64,000 bases of DNA, from positions 394,410 through 458,409 of the forward strand of contig NZ_RDBE01000006.1 of the NCBI RefSeq assembly GCF_003674065.1. Direction: 5' to 3'. Source of the DNA: Nocardioides mangrovicus (GTDB lineage Bacteria > Actinomycetota > Actinomycetes > Propionibacteriales > Nocardioidaceae). The notes under the pieces were generated by a model that saw nothing but the letters and a program-made list of their open reading frames with translations, was not told the DNA's origin and did not search any database. A program made the position numbers and the translations under genes. Shown one piece after another: positions 1 to 8,744 of the stretch (position 1 is its first letter; each line of letters begins with the position of its first letter).

Positions 1-15
1 TTCTGACTCGCGACA

Positions 16-714
16 CTAGGACCCGGCCCGCAGCCCGACGGTCGTACCGTCCGGGTCGGCGAGGTCGACGCGGTCGTCGAGCTCGCGCACCAGCGTCGCG
101 CCGAGGCCGAGCAGGCGTGCGGTCTCGGCGGCGAGGTCGTCGGCCACCGCGTCGAGCCGCTGCCGGGCGGGGCCGGCCTGCGGCGCCACCGGCGGGCCTC
201 CCCAGGACACCTTGGTGCCACCGAGCGGCGACTGCACCGCGGTCTCGCCGCCGTCGTCCCACACCAGCGACCAGCCCAGCGCGTCGCGCCAGAACACCCC
301 GACGTCACGGCTGCCCTCGCACGTGACCTCGCCCAGGAACCCGGTGCCGGCCAGGAAGCGGTTGCCCGGCTCGATGACGCACAGCTCGTTGTCGCCGGGG
401 TCGGCCAGGACGACGAAGGCGTCCGCCGGGGCCTGACCCACGTCGAGGTGACGCCCGCCCAGCTCGAGCACGCGGTCCACGGTGCCCTGCTGGTCCTCGA
501 GGCTGGTGCTGGTCAGGTGCAGGTGCAGGCGTCGCGGACCGACCTGCTCGCGCTCGGAGGCGACGAAACGCAGCCCGACCTGGGTGGCCGAGCCGGGCAG
601 GAGGGCGCCGCCCGCCTCCGCGACCACCGAGCGGTCGAGCAGCGCCGCCCAGAACCGGGCCGTCGCCTCGGCGTCGGCCACCTCGAACGTCGCCGCCTCG
701 AGTCGCACCGCCAT
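16..714 (-). CDS. VOC (glyoxalase/bleomycin-resistance) family protein
   Basis: This 232-residue soluble protein has two copies of the beta-alpha-beta-beta-beta glyoxalase fold: the first runs from about residue 5 to 115 and closes with a ...VLADPGDNELCVIE-type strand, the second from about 122 to 230 and closes with VDLADPDGTTVGL. Those closing segments are typical of the vicinal oxygen chelate superfamily. No substrate can be assigned, and members include dioxygenases, lyases and antibiotic-sequestering proteins. The start ATG at 714 is divergent from the MarR gene and shares its operator region; a TATAAA-like -10 can be read on the minus strand near 737-743. MarR control and linkage to an efflux pump suggest a detoxification role, which is inference. 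Confidence 0.8.
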   Translation of the reverse strand: MAVRLEAATFEVADAEATARFWAALLDRSVVAEAGGALLPGSATQVGLRFVASEREQVGPRRLHLHLTSTSLEDQQGTVDRVLELGGRHLDVGQAPADAFVVLADPGDNELCVIEPGNRFLAGTGFLGEVTCEGSRDVGVFWRDALGWSLVWDDGGETAVQSPLGGTKVSWGGPPVAPQAGPARQRLDAVADDLAAETARLLGLGATLVRELDDRVDLADPDGTTVGLRAGS

Positions 715-739
715 CGAAGCACCGTAGCCCGGGGTGATT

Positions 740-758
740 TATATAGGGAACCTATGTA
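740..758. promoter_or_regulatory. Probable MarR operator
   Basis: A perfect inverted repeat ATAGG-GAA-CCTAT lies at 743-755, extended by further complementary bases at 740-741 and 757-758. It sits between the divergent VOC gene and the marR-MFS pair and abuts a TATAGT -10 candidate at 757-762. ATAGG-N3-CCTAT is a common arrangement for MarR-family sites, so autoregulation together with control of both flanking genes is the simplest reading. Confidence 0.65.
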
Positions 759-769
759 TAGTGAGCGCT

Positions 770-1222
770 GTGGGACAGGACCGGCTGCGAGACCTCAGCA
801 GCGACCTGGTGATCCAGGTGGCGCGGCTGGTGCGCGACGTACGCCGCAACAGCTCGGACCTGCCGGCCAGCGCGACGCGGCTGATGAGCCTGATCGACGA
901 GCTCGGCCCCAGCACCGTCGGCGTGCTCGCCGAGCGCGACCGCTGCAGCCAGCCGACGATGACCGGGATGGTCAAGGGCCTGGTCGAGCGCGGCTGGGTC
1001 GACCGGACCCCGCACCCACACGACTCGCGCGCCCAGCTGGTCGACCTGACCGACCTCGGGCGCACGGTGCTGACCGACCTGCGCCGGCGCCACTCGGCGC
1101 TCATCGCCGAGCGCGTCCTGGCCACCGGACACACCGAGCAGGAGCTCGAGGCGGCCGTCCGGCTGCTCGCCGACCTGCTCCCACCCCACCCCGACGACAC
1201 CACCCAGGAAGGACCGGCGTGA
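770..1222 (+). CDS. MarR family transcriptional regulator
   Basis: This is a winged-helix repressor of about 150 residues. The recognition-helix region CSQPTMTGMVKGLVERGWV is followed by a basic wing (RTPHPHDSRAQLVDLT), the standard MarR arrangement, with amphipathic dimerisation helices at both ends. The frame is open from 734, and GTG codons at 761 and 770 are possible starts. I prefer 770 because a TATAGT -10 at 757-762 would place transcription start at the codon itself (leaderless), and 761 would lie inside that -10. The last codons overlap the transporter start by 4 bp (GTGA), so repressor and pump are translationally coupled. The ligand is unknown. Confidence 0.82.
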   Translation: MGQDRLRDLSSDLVIQVARLVRDVRRNSSDLPASATRLMSLIDELGPSTVGVLAERDRCSQPTMTGMVKGLVERGWVDRTPHPHDSRAQLVDLTDLGRTVLTDLRRRHSALIAERVLATGHTEQELEAAVRLLADLLPPHPDDTTQEGPA

Positions 1223-2487
1223 CCGCCACCCAGCACACACCCACCTCTCACCAGCAGGCCAAGGCCTCGATCCTGCGGCAGCCACGCGCGGTGTGGGCGG
1301 TCGCCTTCGCCTGCGTCATCGCGTTCATGGGCATCGGCCTGGTGGACCCGATCCTGAAGTCGATCGCGGCCCAGCTCGACGCGACCCCGAGCGACGTGTC
1401 GCTGATGTTCACCAGCTACATGGCGATCATGGGGATCGCGATGCTGGTCACCGGCGTCGTCTCCAGCCGCATCGGGCCCAAGCGGACCCTCATCGGCGGC
1501 CTGGTCCTCATCATCGTCTTCGCCGCACTGGCGGGCTCGTCGAACAGCGTCGGCGCCATCGTCGGCTTCCGCGCCGGCTGGGGGCTGGGCAACGCCCTGT
1601 TCGTGGCCACGGCCCTGGCCACGATCGTGATGTCGGCCTCCGGCTCCACCGCGCAGGCCATCATCCTCTTCGAGGCGGCCCTCGGCATCGGCATCGCCTC
1701 TGGCCCGCTGGTCGGCGGGGTGCTAGGCGAGCACTCCTGGCGCGCACCGTTCTTCGGCGTGTCCTGCCTGATGATCATCGCGCTGGTCGCCACCGCCTTC
1801 TTCTTGCCCACCACTCCCCCGAGCGGACGCAAGACGTCGCTGGCCGACCCGTTCCGCGCGCTCAAGCACAAGGCGCTGCTGCTCATCGCGCTGACCGCGA
1901 TCTTCTACAACATCGGCTTCTTCACCATCCTCGCCGCGGGCCCGTTCGCGCTCCCCGACGCCGGCATCATCCAGATCGGTTGGGTCTACTTCGGCTGGGG
2001 CCTGCTGGTCGCGTTCGTCTCGGTCGTCGTCGCGCCGATCGTGCAGCGTCTCGTCGGCACGGTGCCGGCCATCCTGGGCACGCTGGTGCTCTTCTGCGCC
2101 GACCTCGCCGTGATGGCGGTCTTCGCCGACCACCCGACCGTGGTCACGATCGGCATCGTCGTCTCCGGCGCGTTCATCGGCAGCAACAACACCCTCATCA
2201 CCGAGGCCGTGATGGGCGCGGCCCCGGTGGAGCGGCCGGTGGCCTCCGCGGCGTACTCGTTCGTGCGGTTCTGCGGCGGCGCGATCGGCCCCTACGTGGC
2301 GCTCAAGCTCTTCGAGCACGGCGGCCAGGTGCACGTGCACGCGCCGTTCTGGTTCGGCGCGGCGGCCGTGGGCCTGGGCATCCTCGTGCTGGCCGCCGGT
2401 GCGCGCACCGTCGCCGGCCGGACGGCGCACGACCCGGCCGGCTCGGAGCCCGAGACCGAGGCCGTGCTGGCCGGCGACGCCGCCTGA
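1219..2487 (+). CDS. MFS drug-efflux transporter, 12 TM
   Basis: This 422-residue major facilitator superfamily protein has about twelve hydrophobic segments and a cytoplasmic loop (SSRIGPKRTLIGG) after TM2 resembling motif A of proton-driven drug exporters. The start is the GTG at 1219, overlapping the marR stop by 4 bp and preceded by AAGGA at 1209. The same frame is open much further upstream, but that extension reads antisense to the VOC gene and is not real. Coupling to a MarR repressor implies inducible efflux of a small toxic compound; the substrate cannot be read from sequence. The gene ends 7 bp before a strong hairpin. Confidence 0.85.
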   Translation: MTATQHTPTSHQQAKASILRQPRAVWAVAFACVIAFMGIGLVDPILKSIAAQLDATPSDVSLMFTSYMAIMGIAMLVTGVVSSRIGPKRTLIGGLVLIIVFAALAGSSNSVGAIVGFRAGWGLGNALFVATALATIVMSASGSTAQAIILFEAALGIGIASGPLVGGVLGEHSWRAPFFGVSCLMIIALVATAFFLPTTPPSGRKTSLADPFRALKHKALLLIALTAIFYNIGFFTILAAGPFALPDAGIIQIGWVYFGWGLLVAFVSVVVAPIVQRLVGTVPAILGTLVLFCADLAVMAVFADHPTVVTIGIVVSGAFIGSNNTLITEAVMGAAPVERPVASAAYSFVRFCGGAIGPYVALKLFEHGGQVHVHAPFWFGAAAVGLGILVLAAGARTVAGRTAHDPAGSEPETEAVLAGDAA

Positions 2488-2494
2488 GTCCGGA

Positions 2495-2540
2495 GACGTC
2501 ATACGTTGTGGTCGCTCGCACGACCACGGCGTATGACGTC
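2495..2540. terminator. Hairpin between convergent genes, GACGTCATACG family
   Basis: The arms 2495-2514 and 2521-2540 pair over 20 bp (two G-U pairs) around a 6-nt loop. The outer arm is GACGTCATACG, complementary to CGTATGACGTC. It lies exactly between the stop of the plus-strand transporter and the stop of the minus-strand lipoprotein, whose stop codon overlaps the right arm, so it probably ends transcription from both sides. There is no T-tract. The same outer arm recurs at 19023-19066 and 23504-23551. Confidence 0.7.
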
Positions 2541-3423
2541 AGCCGCAGCTGTTCTTGGCCAGCTGCTGGTCGGTCATCTGCTTGCTCTTCGCCGGCGCCA
2601 CGACGGTGTCGCTCGAGGCCCCGGGCGTGACGGTGGCGAAGTAGCGGTCGTTCTGGATGGAGCTGAACTGGCTGGTGTCGACGCCCAGCGCGGCGGCGAG
2701 CTCCGGCACCAACCCGTAGCCCGGGACGGTGAAGGTGATCGTCTTGCCGTCGGCGACCAGGAAGGCCGGCGCGGTGCCCTTCGGGTTCGCCTGCTCGAGC
2801 TGCTCCTTGAGCGAGCCGCTGAGCAGCGGCAGCACCGAGGCGATCGGGATCGAGCCCTGGAAGGTCCCCGGGCCGCTGTTGCCGGTGACCTTGAACTCGT
2901 CGAGCAGGGCGACGGCGAGCGGCGTCGAGCCGCCGGAGGACACGTCGAGGGCGTAGGACGACGACAGGTCGCTGGCGGTGCTGGCCAGCCAGCACGAGCG
3001 CGAGGGCTGCTTCCACTGGTCGACCTGCAGGTAGGCCTTGCCGTCGACCAACCGCACCCGCGCGGTGGCGACCTTCTTCGTGGTCGTGTCCGGGATGGTG
3101 ACGGTGGCGGACACGGTCTCGTCCTTGAGCGAGTAGCTGCCCTGCGCCCTGGAGACCTGGGTGCCGTCGACCTTCTCGTCGGACTGGGTGAAGGTGCCGG
3201 TGCCCTGCTGCTGCACGCTCTGTCGGATGCTGGCGAGCTTCGGATCGGCCGAGGCCGAGCCGGACGGAGTCGACGAGGCGGAGGCGCTCGCCGAGGCCGA
3301 CGCAGACATGGAGGCAGAGGCCTTCTTGGGTGAGTCCGAGCCGCCGCAGCCGGCCAGGCCCACGGCCAGCACGGCGGCACAGCACAGCAGGCCCGACACA
3401 CGCCCGACGGAAGCAGCAGACAC
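2539..3423 (-). CDS. Secreted lipoprotein of unknown function
   Basis: This protein of about 294 residues begins with a type II signal peptide whose lipobox is LAGC (VGLAGCGGSDS). A low-complexity Ala/Ser linker (repeated AS) follows, then a globular domain of about 220 residues rich in beta strands. The overall plan (lipobox, linker, beta-rich domain with ...TGTFTQSDEK near its start) resembles the LppX/LprG-type lipoproteins of actinobacteria, but I do not recognise a diagnostic motif. The start is uncertain; I chose GTG at 3423, which gives a normal-length signal peptide. The gene lies 60 bp downstream of hppD on the same strand. Two cysteines (SRSCWLAS and the C-terminal NSCG) could form a disulfide. 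Confidence 0.65.
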   Translation of the reverse strand: MSAASVGRVSGLLCCAAVLAVGLAGCGGSDSPKKASASMSASASASASASSTPSGSASADPKLASIRQSVQQQGTGTFTQSDEKVDGTQVSRAQGSYSLKDETVSATVTIPDTTTKKVATARVRLVDGKAYLQVDQWKQPSRSCWLASTASDLSSSYALDVSSGGSTPLAVALLDEFKVTGNSGPGTFQGSIPIASVLPLLSGSLKEQLEQANPKGTAPAFLVADGKTITFTVPGYGLVPELAAALGVDTSQFSSIQNDRYFATVTPGASSDTVVAPAKSKQMTDQQLAKNSCG

Positions 3424-3485
3424 GGCAGCAGACGGTACCGCCTGGCCCTGAGCCCGGCCCGCCCGCGTCGCCGGGCGCAGGAAGG

Positions 3486-4751
<1,266 letters not shown>

Positions 4752-4794
4752 TTACTCGGTTTGCTGGACATGTTGCCCACCCTGGGAGCCGAGA

Positions 4795-5259
4795 GTGGAC
4801 GATCTGGATCGCACCTTGCTCAGCCTGTTCACCGACGAGCCGCGCATCGGCGTCCTGGAGGCCTCGCGTCGCCTCGGCGTCGCCCGTGGCACGGTGCAGG
4901 CCCGCCTGGACAAGCTGTCCGCCACCGGAGTCGTCACCGGCTGGGCGCCCGCCCTCGACCCGGCCGCGATGGGCCATCCCGTTACGGCGTTCCTCACCCT
5001 CGAGATCCACCAGCAGAGCCAGGACCACGACACCGTCGGCCGCGCCCTGGCCACGATCCCCGAGGTGCTCGAGGCCTGCACCATCACCGGCCCGGGCGAC
5101 CTGTGGTGCCGCGTGGTCGCCCGCTCCAACACCGACCTGCAGCGCGTCATCGACGCCGTGCTGTCGATCCCCGGCGTGCTGCGCTCCAGCACCGTCATCG
5201 CGCTGGCCAGCCAGGTGGCCTACCGGGTCAGCCCCGTCCTCGGCGCCGAGGACGGCTAG
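4795..5259 (+). CDS. Lrp/AsnC family transcriptional regulator
   Basis: This 154-residue protein has an N-terminal helix-turn-helix (EASRRLGVARGTVQARLDKL) followed by the ligand-binding RAM domain (HPVTAFLTLEI ... EVLEACTITGPGDLWCRVVA). GTG 4795 gives the usual family length; upstream in-frame codons fall in the shared promoter. The gene is divergent from hppD, so it very probably senses an aromatic amino acid or a derivative and controls hppD. The gap contains an inverted repeat GCAACA (4745-4750) / TGTTGC (4771-4776) that could be its binding site. The DUF4234 gene follows after 11 bp. Confidence 0.9.
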   Translation: MDDLDRTLLSLFTDEPRIGVLEASRRLGVARGTVQARLDKLSATGVVTGWAPALDPAAMGHPVTAFLTLEIHQQSQDHDTVGRALATIPEVLEACTITGPGDLWCRVVARSNTDLQRVIDAVLSIPGVLRSSTVIALASQVAYRVSPVLGAEDG

Positions 5260-5270
5260 CCTGTCGGCTC

Positions 5271-5693
5271 GTGACCCAGCCCCAACCGGTGCCCGATCCG
5301 CTGCCGCAGCCGCAGTACACCTACGACGGCCCCATCGGCCGCCCGCGCAGCACCGGGACCTGCATCCTGCTGACGGTCGTCACGCTCGGCTTCTACACCT
5401 GGTACTGGTTCTACGTCGTCCACGACGAGATGAAGCGCCACACCGGCAACGGCATCGGCGGCGGCCTCGGCCTGGTGCTGGGGATCCTGCTGGCGCCGGT
5501 GCTGTACTTCCTCACCCCCTACGAGGTCGAGGCGATGTACCAGCGCAAGGGCTGGCAGAGCCCGGTCAGCGCCCTGACCGGTCTTTGGGCGCTCCTGCTG
5601 GGCTGGGCCTGCTTCGCCGGCCTGATCGTGTGGTTCGTGCAGACCAACAACGCGGTCAACGCCTACTGGCGCAACCTGGGCGCCGAGGGCTGA
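5271..5693 (+). CDS. DUF4234 domain membrane protein
   Basis: This 140-residue protein has a Pro/Gln-rich N-terminal tail of about 22 residues, then the DUF4234 signature (RSTGTCILLTVVTLGFY followed by TWYWFYVVHDEM). There are three or four hydrophobic segments: about residues 30-50, 65-85 and 105-125. It ends with NNAVNAYWRNLG, also typical of the family. Function is unknown; members are small integral membrane proteins. The GTG start lies 11 bp after the AsnC stop, so the two may be co-transcribed. A stem-loop follows 18 bp after the stop. Confidence 0.85.
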   Translation: MTQPQPVPDPLPQPQYTYDGPIGRPRSTGTCILLTVVTLGFYTWYWFYVVHDEMKRHTGNGIGGGLGLVLGILLAPVLYFLTPYEVEAMYQRKGWQSPVSALTGLWALLLGWACFAGLIVWFVQTNNAVNAYWRNLGAEG

Positions 5694-5711
5694 ACACCCA
5701 CGCGAGGCGTC

Positions 5712-5741
5712 GCGTAGCCCGAGCCCCAGCGAGGGCTACGC
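5712..5741 (+). terminator. Stem-loop after the DUF4234 gene
   Basis: A 9-bp perfect stem GCGTAGCCC (5712-5720) / GGGCTACGC (5733-5741) encloses a 12-nt loop. It lies 18 bp downstream of the plus-strand stop codon and has no T-run, as is usual for actinobacterial intrinsic terminators. Confidence 0.5.
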
Positions 5742-5812
5742 AGGAGCCGAGACGTCTGCGCAGCTAGCGGCAGGAGCGGGTTGGTCTGAAGCCGGGGAGT
5801 GCGCTCGCCAGG

Positions 5813-5876
5813 ATGCGACGCCTCACCGTCCCAGACCGGCGGCAATGCGACGCCTCACCATTCAAGACCGGCAGCT
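5813..5876. repeat. Two tandem copies of a 32-bp unit
   Basis: Units 5813-5844 and 5845-5876 share the first 15 bases (ATGCGACGCCTCACC) and 27 of 32 positions by eye. They lie head to tail just beyond the helicase stop codon, which overlaps the last two bases of the second unit. They may be remnants of a larger intergenic repeat. No function is evident. Confidence 0.6.
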
Positions 5877-7674
5877 AAGCCCCCCTCGCCCAGTCCCGGA
5901 TCCGCTCGATCCGCTGCTCGAGCTGCACCTCGCTGGCGACGGCCGACGGCGGCCCGCCCAGCTCCTTGCGCAGCGTGTTGTGCGTGACGCCGTGGGGCTG
6001 GCCGGTGCGGTGGTGCCAGGCGGCGACCAGCGAGTTCAGCTCCCGACGCAGCACCGAGAGCCGCTCGTGGGTGGCCGGCTCGCGCACCGACGGCTCGGGG
6101 GCGCCGGTCTGCTCGTCGCGACGCTTGCGGGCCCGGTCGCTCTGGCGCTGCCGCAGCAGGTCGCGCACCTGGTCGGCCTCGAGGAGGCCGGGGATGCCGA
6201 GGAAGTCCATCTCCTCCTCCGAGCCGACGTGCACCTCGCCCTCGTGGCCGAACTGGGCGCCCTCGTAGAGCACGTGGTCGAAGGTGGCGTCGGAGCCGAG
6301 GGCCTCGAAGGGCAGCGACTCCTCAGGCTCGGTCTGCGTCTGCTCCGCCGCGGCCAGCAGGTCCTTCTCGGCGGCGAAGATGTCGTCCTCGTCGCGCACG
6401 GTGCGGCCCAGGACGTGGTCGCGCTCGAGCTCCATCTCCGAGGCGAACCCGAGCAGGCCGGGCACCGAGGGGACGAACACCGACGCCGTCTCGCCGCGCG
6501 CGCGGGCCCGCACGAACCGGCCCACGGCCTGGGCGAAGAACAGCGGCGTGGAGATGGTGGTGGCGTAGACGCCGACCGCCAGCCGCGGCACGTCGACGCC
6601 CTCGGAGACCATGCGCACCGCGACCATCCAGCGCTGGTCGCCGTCGGTGAACTCCGCGATCCGCTTGGAGGCGGTCTTCTCGTCCGAGAGCACCACCACC
6701 GGCTTCTCGCCGGCCACCTCCGCGAGCAGCTTGGCGTACGCCCGCGCGGAGTCCTGGTCGCCGGCGATCACCAGACCACCGGCGTCGGGCACGTGCCGCC
6801 GCACCTCCGAGAGCCGCCGGTCGGCGGCGGCCAGCACCGACGGCACCCACGAGCCGTGCGGGTCGAGCGCGGTGCGCAGCGCCTGGGCGGTCATGTCCTT
6901 GGTCAGCGGCTCCCCCAGCCGGGCGGCCACCTCGTCGCCGGCCCGCGTGCGCCAGCTCATGGTGCCGCTGTAGGCCAGGAACAGCACCGGCCGCACGACG
7001 TGGTCGGCCAGCGCGTGGCCGTAGCCGTAGGTGTAGTCCGCCGCACTGCGCGGGACGCCGTCGGCGCCCGGTTCGTAGCGCACGAACGGGATCGGGTTGA
7101 CGTCGGAGCGAAACGGCGTGCCGGTCAGGCACAGCCGGCGCCGCGCCGGCTCGAACGCCTCGCGTACGGCCTCGCCCCAGCTCAGCGCGTCGCCGGCGTG
7201 GTGCACCTCGTCGAGGATGACCAGCGTCTTGGAGCGCTCGGTGCGGATCCGCAGCGCCAGCGGGTTGGCCGCCACGCCGGCGTAGGTGACGGCGATGCCG
7301 ACGAAGTCCTTGCTGGTGCGACCGGCCCGGCCGGCGTACGCCGGGTCCAGCGGGATGCCGACGCGCTCGGCGGCCTGCGCCCACTGGGTCTTCAGGTGCT
7401 CGGTCGGGGCGACGACGGTGACCTTGTCGATCACCCGGCGGGCGAGCAGCTCGTTGGCCACGGTCAGCGCGAACGTGGTCTTCCCGGCCCCCGGCGTCGC
7501 CACGGCGAGGAAGTCGCGGTTCTCGCCGTCGAAGTACCGCGTGAGCGCCGCCGACTGCCAGGCCCGCAGGCTGCCGGCCGTCCCCCAGGCGGCACGCTCG
7601 GGCCACGCCGGGGAGAGGTCGACGGGAGCGGGTCCACCTGATGAGGCGTCGAGCGGCTGGTCCTCCCCCGTCAC
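5875..7674 (-). CDS. DEAD/DEAH-box helicase (superfamily 2)
   Basis: This ATP-dependent nucleic-acid helicase has 599 residues. Visible motifs are Q-like LRAWQSAAL, Walker A TPGAGKTT (about residue 45), motif II LDEVHHAG (about 140), motif III LTGTPFRSD (about 170) and motif VI QAVGRFVRARARG (about 375). An acidic linker and a charged C-terminal helical domain follow. The GTG at 7674 overlaps the stop of the upstream metalloprotease (GTGA), implying translational coupling. In many actinobacteria this helicase follows the DUF3039 gene directly (family knowledge from memory); here three secreted protease genes intervene. Role in DNA repair or RNA metabolism is unproven. Confidence 0.9.
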   Translation of the reverse strand: MTGEDQPLDASSGGPAPVDLSPAWPERAAWGTAGSLRAWQSAALTRYFDGENRDFLAVATPGAGKTTFALTVANELLARRVIDKVTVVAPTEHLKTQWAQAAERVGIPLDPAYAGRAGRTSKDFVGIAVTYAGVAANPLALRIRTERSKTLVILDEVHHAGDALSWGEAVREAFEPARRRLCLTGTPFRSDVNPIPFVRYEPGADGVPRSAADYTYGYGHALADHVVRPVLFLAYSGTMSWRTRAGDEVAARLGEPLTKDMTAQALRTALDPHGSWVPSVLAAADRRLSEVRRHVPDAGGLVIAGDQDSARAYAKLLAEVAGEKPVVVLSDEKTASKRIAEFTDGDQRWMVAVRMVSEGVDVPRLAVGVYATTISTPLFFAQAVGRFVRARARGETASVFVPSVPGLLGFASEMELERDHVLGRTVRDEDDIFAAEKDLLAAAEQTQTEPEESLPFEALGSDATFDHVLYEGAQFGHEGEVHVGSEEEMDFLGIPGLLEADQVRDLLRQRQSDRARKRRDEQTGAPEPSVREPATHERLSVLRRELNSLVAAWHHRTGQPHGVTHNTLRKELGGPPSAVASEVQLEQRIERIRDWARGA

Positions 7675-8699
7675 GACGCCCGGTGCGGGGCGCGGTAGTG
7701 CGCCCAGCTGAGGTCCATGTACGAGGACTGGTCCGGCGTGAACTGGTACATCGCCTCGTCCCAGCTGTAGTCCATGAAGTTGTGGATCGCGTCGTCGCCG
7801 ACCCACTGCGGGTGGTCCGCGTCCTGGACGCAGGTGTCCTTGCCGACCGGGTCGCCCGAGGTCGGGTAGGCCTGCACCGGGGTGTCGGCCAGTCCGTCGT
7901 TGTCGACGCAGTCGTCCACCGGGTCGGGTGCCTCGGTGCTGCCGACGGCCTGGTCGTTGAAGACGTGGCGCAGCCCGAGCCAGTGGCCGATCTCGTGCAC
8001 CGCGGTGTTGCCCAGGTTGAAGTGGGTCAGGTTCCCACCGGGCAGCGACTGGTCGTTGACGATCAGCCCGTCCAGACGCGGGTGCGCGGCGTACTGGTAG
8101 GGGAAGGTCGCGTACCCGAGCAGCCCGCTGCTGCGGCTGGGCTGCACGAAGTAGATGTTGAGCGTGTACGCGTGTCCCTGGTGCAGCGTCCGCTTCATGC
8201 GGTTCGCCGTCGCCCCGGGGGCGCTGACGTGGTACCAGGCCTCGTTGCGGGTCTTGGTCACCCCGCGCAGCGCGAACCGGAAGCTGGTGTCGGCCGTCGT
8301 GGTGCTGTTGACGTCCGGCGTCCGCCCGAGGGCCTCCTGGCCCGCGTAGGCCTGGTTAAGCACGGCGATCTGGCGGCGGACGCCCGCCAGGGTCGCGTGG
8401 CGCTCGCCGCGGTGGGTGCCCTCGATGATGTGGGCCCGCACCCCGATGACGATCGACCCCGGCGCGTACTGCGCCTGCCGCCGGGTGGCCTGCGAGCGCA
8501 CCGCGCGGTCGACGGCCCGCGCAGTGGCGGCCGACATCGTGCCGCCCGCCTCGGATCGCTCGACAACCTGCGTCGAGCGGTGGGACGAGACCGGCTCCTC
8601 CTCGGCCGAGGCCGAGGAGGACAGGCCCGCCCCACCGCATACGACGCCGACCAGCGCGCCGGCCGCGAAGACGCGGACCGGCACACGAGGTGACTTCAC
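7671..8699 (-). CDS. Secreted zinc metalloprotease, M43/pappalysin-like (copy 1)
   Basis: This exported metalloprotease of about 342 residues has a signal peptide (to about residue 33), a short pro-region and a catalytic domain with the extended zinc site HEIGHWLGLRH and the Met-turn segment HNFMDYSWD, as in metzincins of family M43. The pre-catalytic strand block (GVRAHIIEGTHRGERH) is shared with the two downstream paralogues. I chose GTG 8699 over a TTG 12 codons upstream because it puts a typical basic N-region (KSPRVPVR) directly before the hydrophobic core. Its stop overlaps the helicase start. The substrate is unknown; it probably acts outside the cell. Confidence 0.85.
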   Translation of the reverse strand: MKSPRVPVRVFAAGALVGVVCGGAGLSSSASAEEEPVSSHRSTQVVERSEAGGTMSAATARAVDRAVRSQATRRQAQYAPGSIVIGVRAHIIEGTHRGERHATLAGVRRQIAVLNQAYAGQEALGRTPDVNSTTTADTSFRFALRGVTKTRNEAWYHVSAPGATANRMKRTLHQGHAYTLNIYFVQPSRSSGLLGYATFPYQYAAHPRLDGLIVNDQSLPGGNLTHFNLGNTAVHEIGHWLGLRHVFNDQAVGSTEAPDPVDDCVDNDGLADTPVQAYPTSGDPVGKDTCVQDADHPQWVGDDAIHNFMDYSWDEAMYQFTPDQSSYMDLSWAHYRAPHRAS

Positions 8700-8744
8700 C
8701 GGTGGTGGGTTCCTCTCAGGAGGGGGACGAAGCAAGCGTGCAGG

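Noticed and set aside
448-1218. Long N-terminal extension of the first MFS transporter frame
   Set aside because: It reads antisense through the VOC gene and out of frame through marR, with Arg/Pro-rich shadow composition; GTG 1219 with a ribosome site explains the start.
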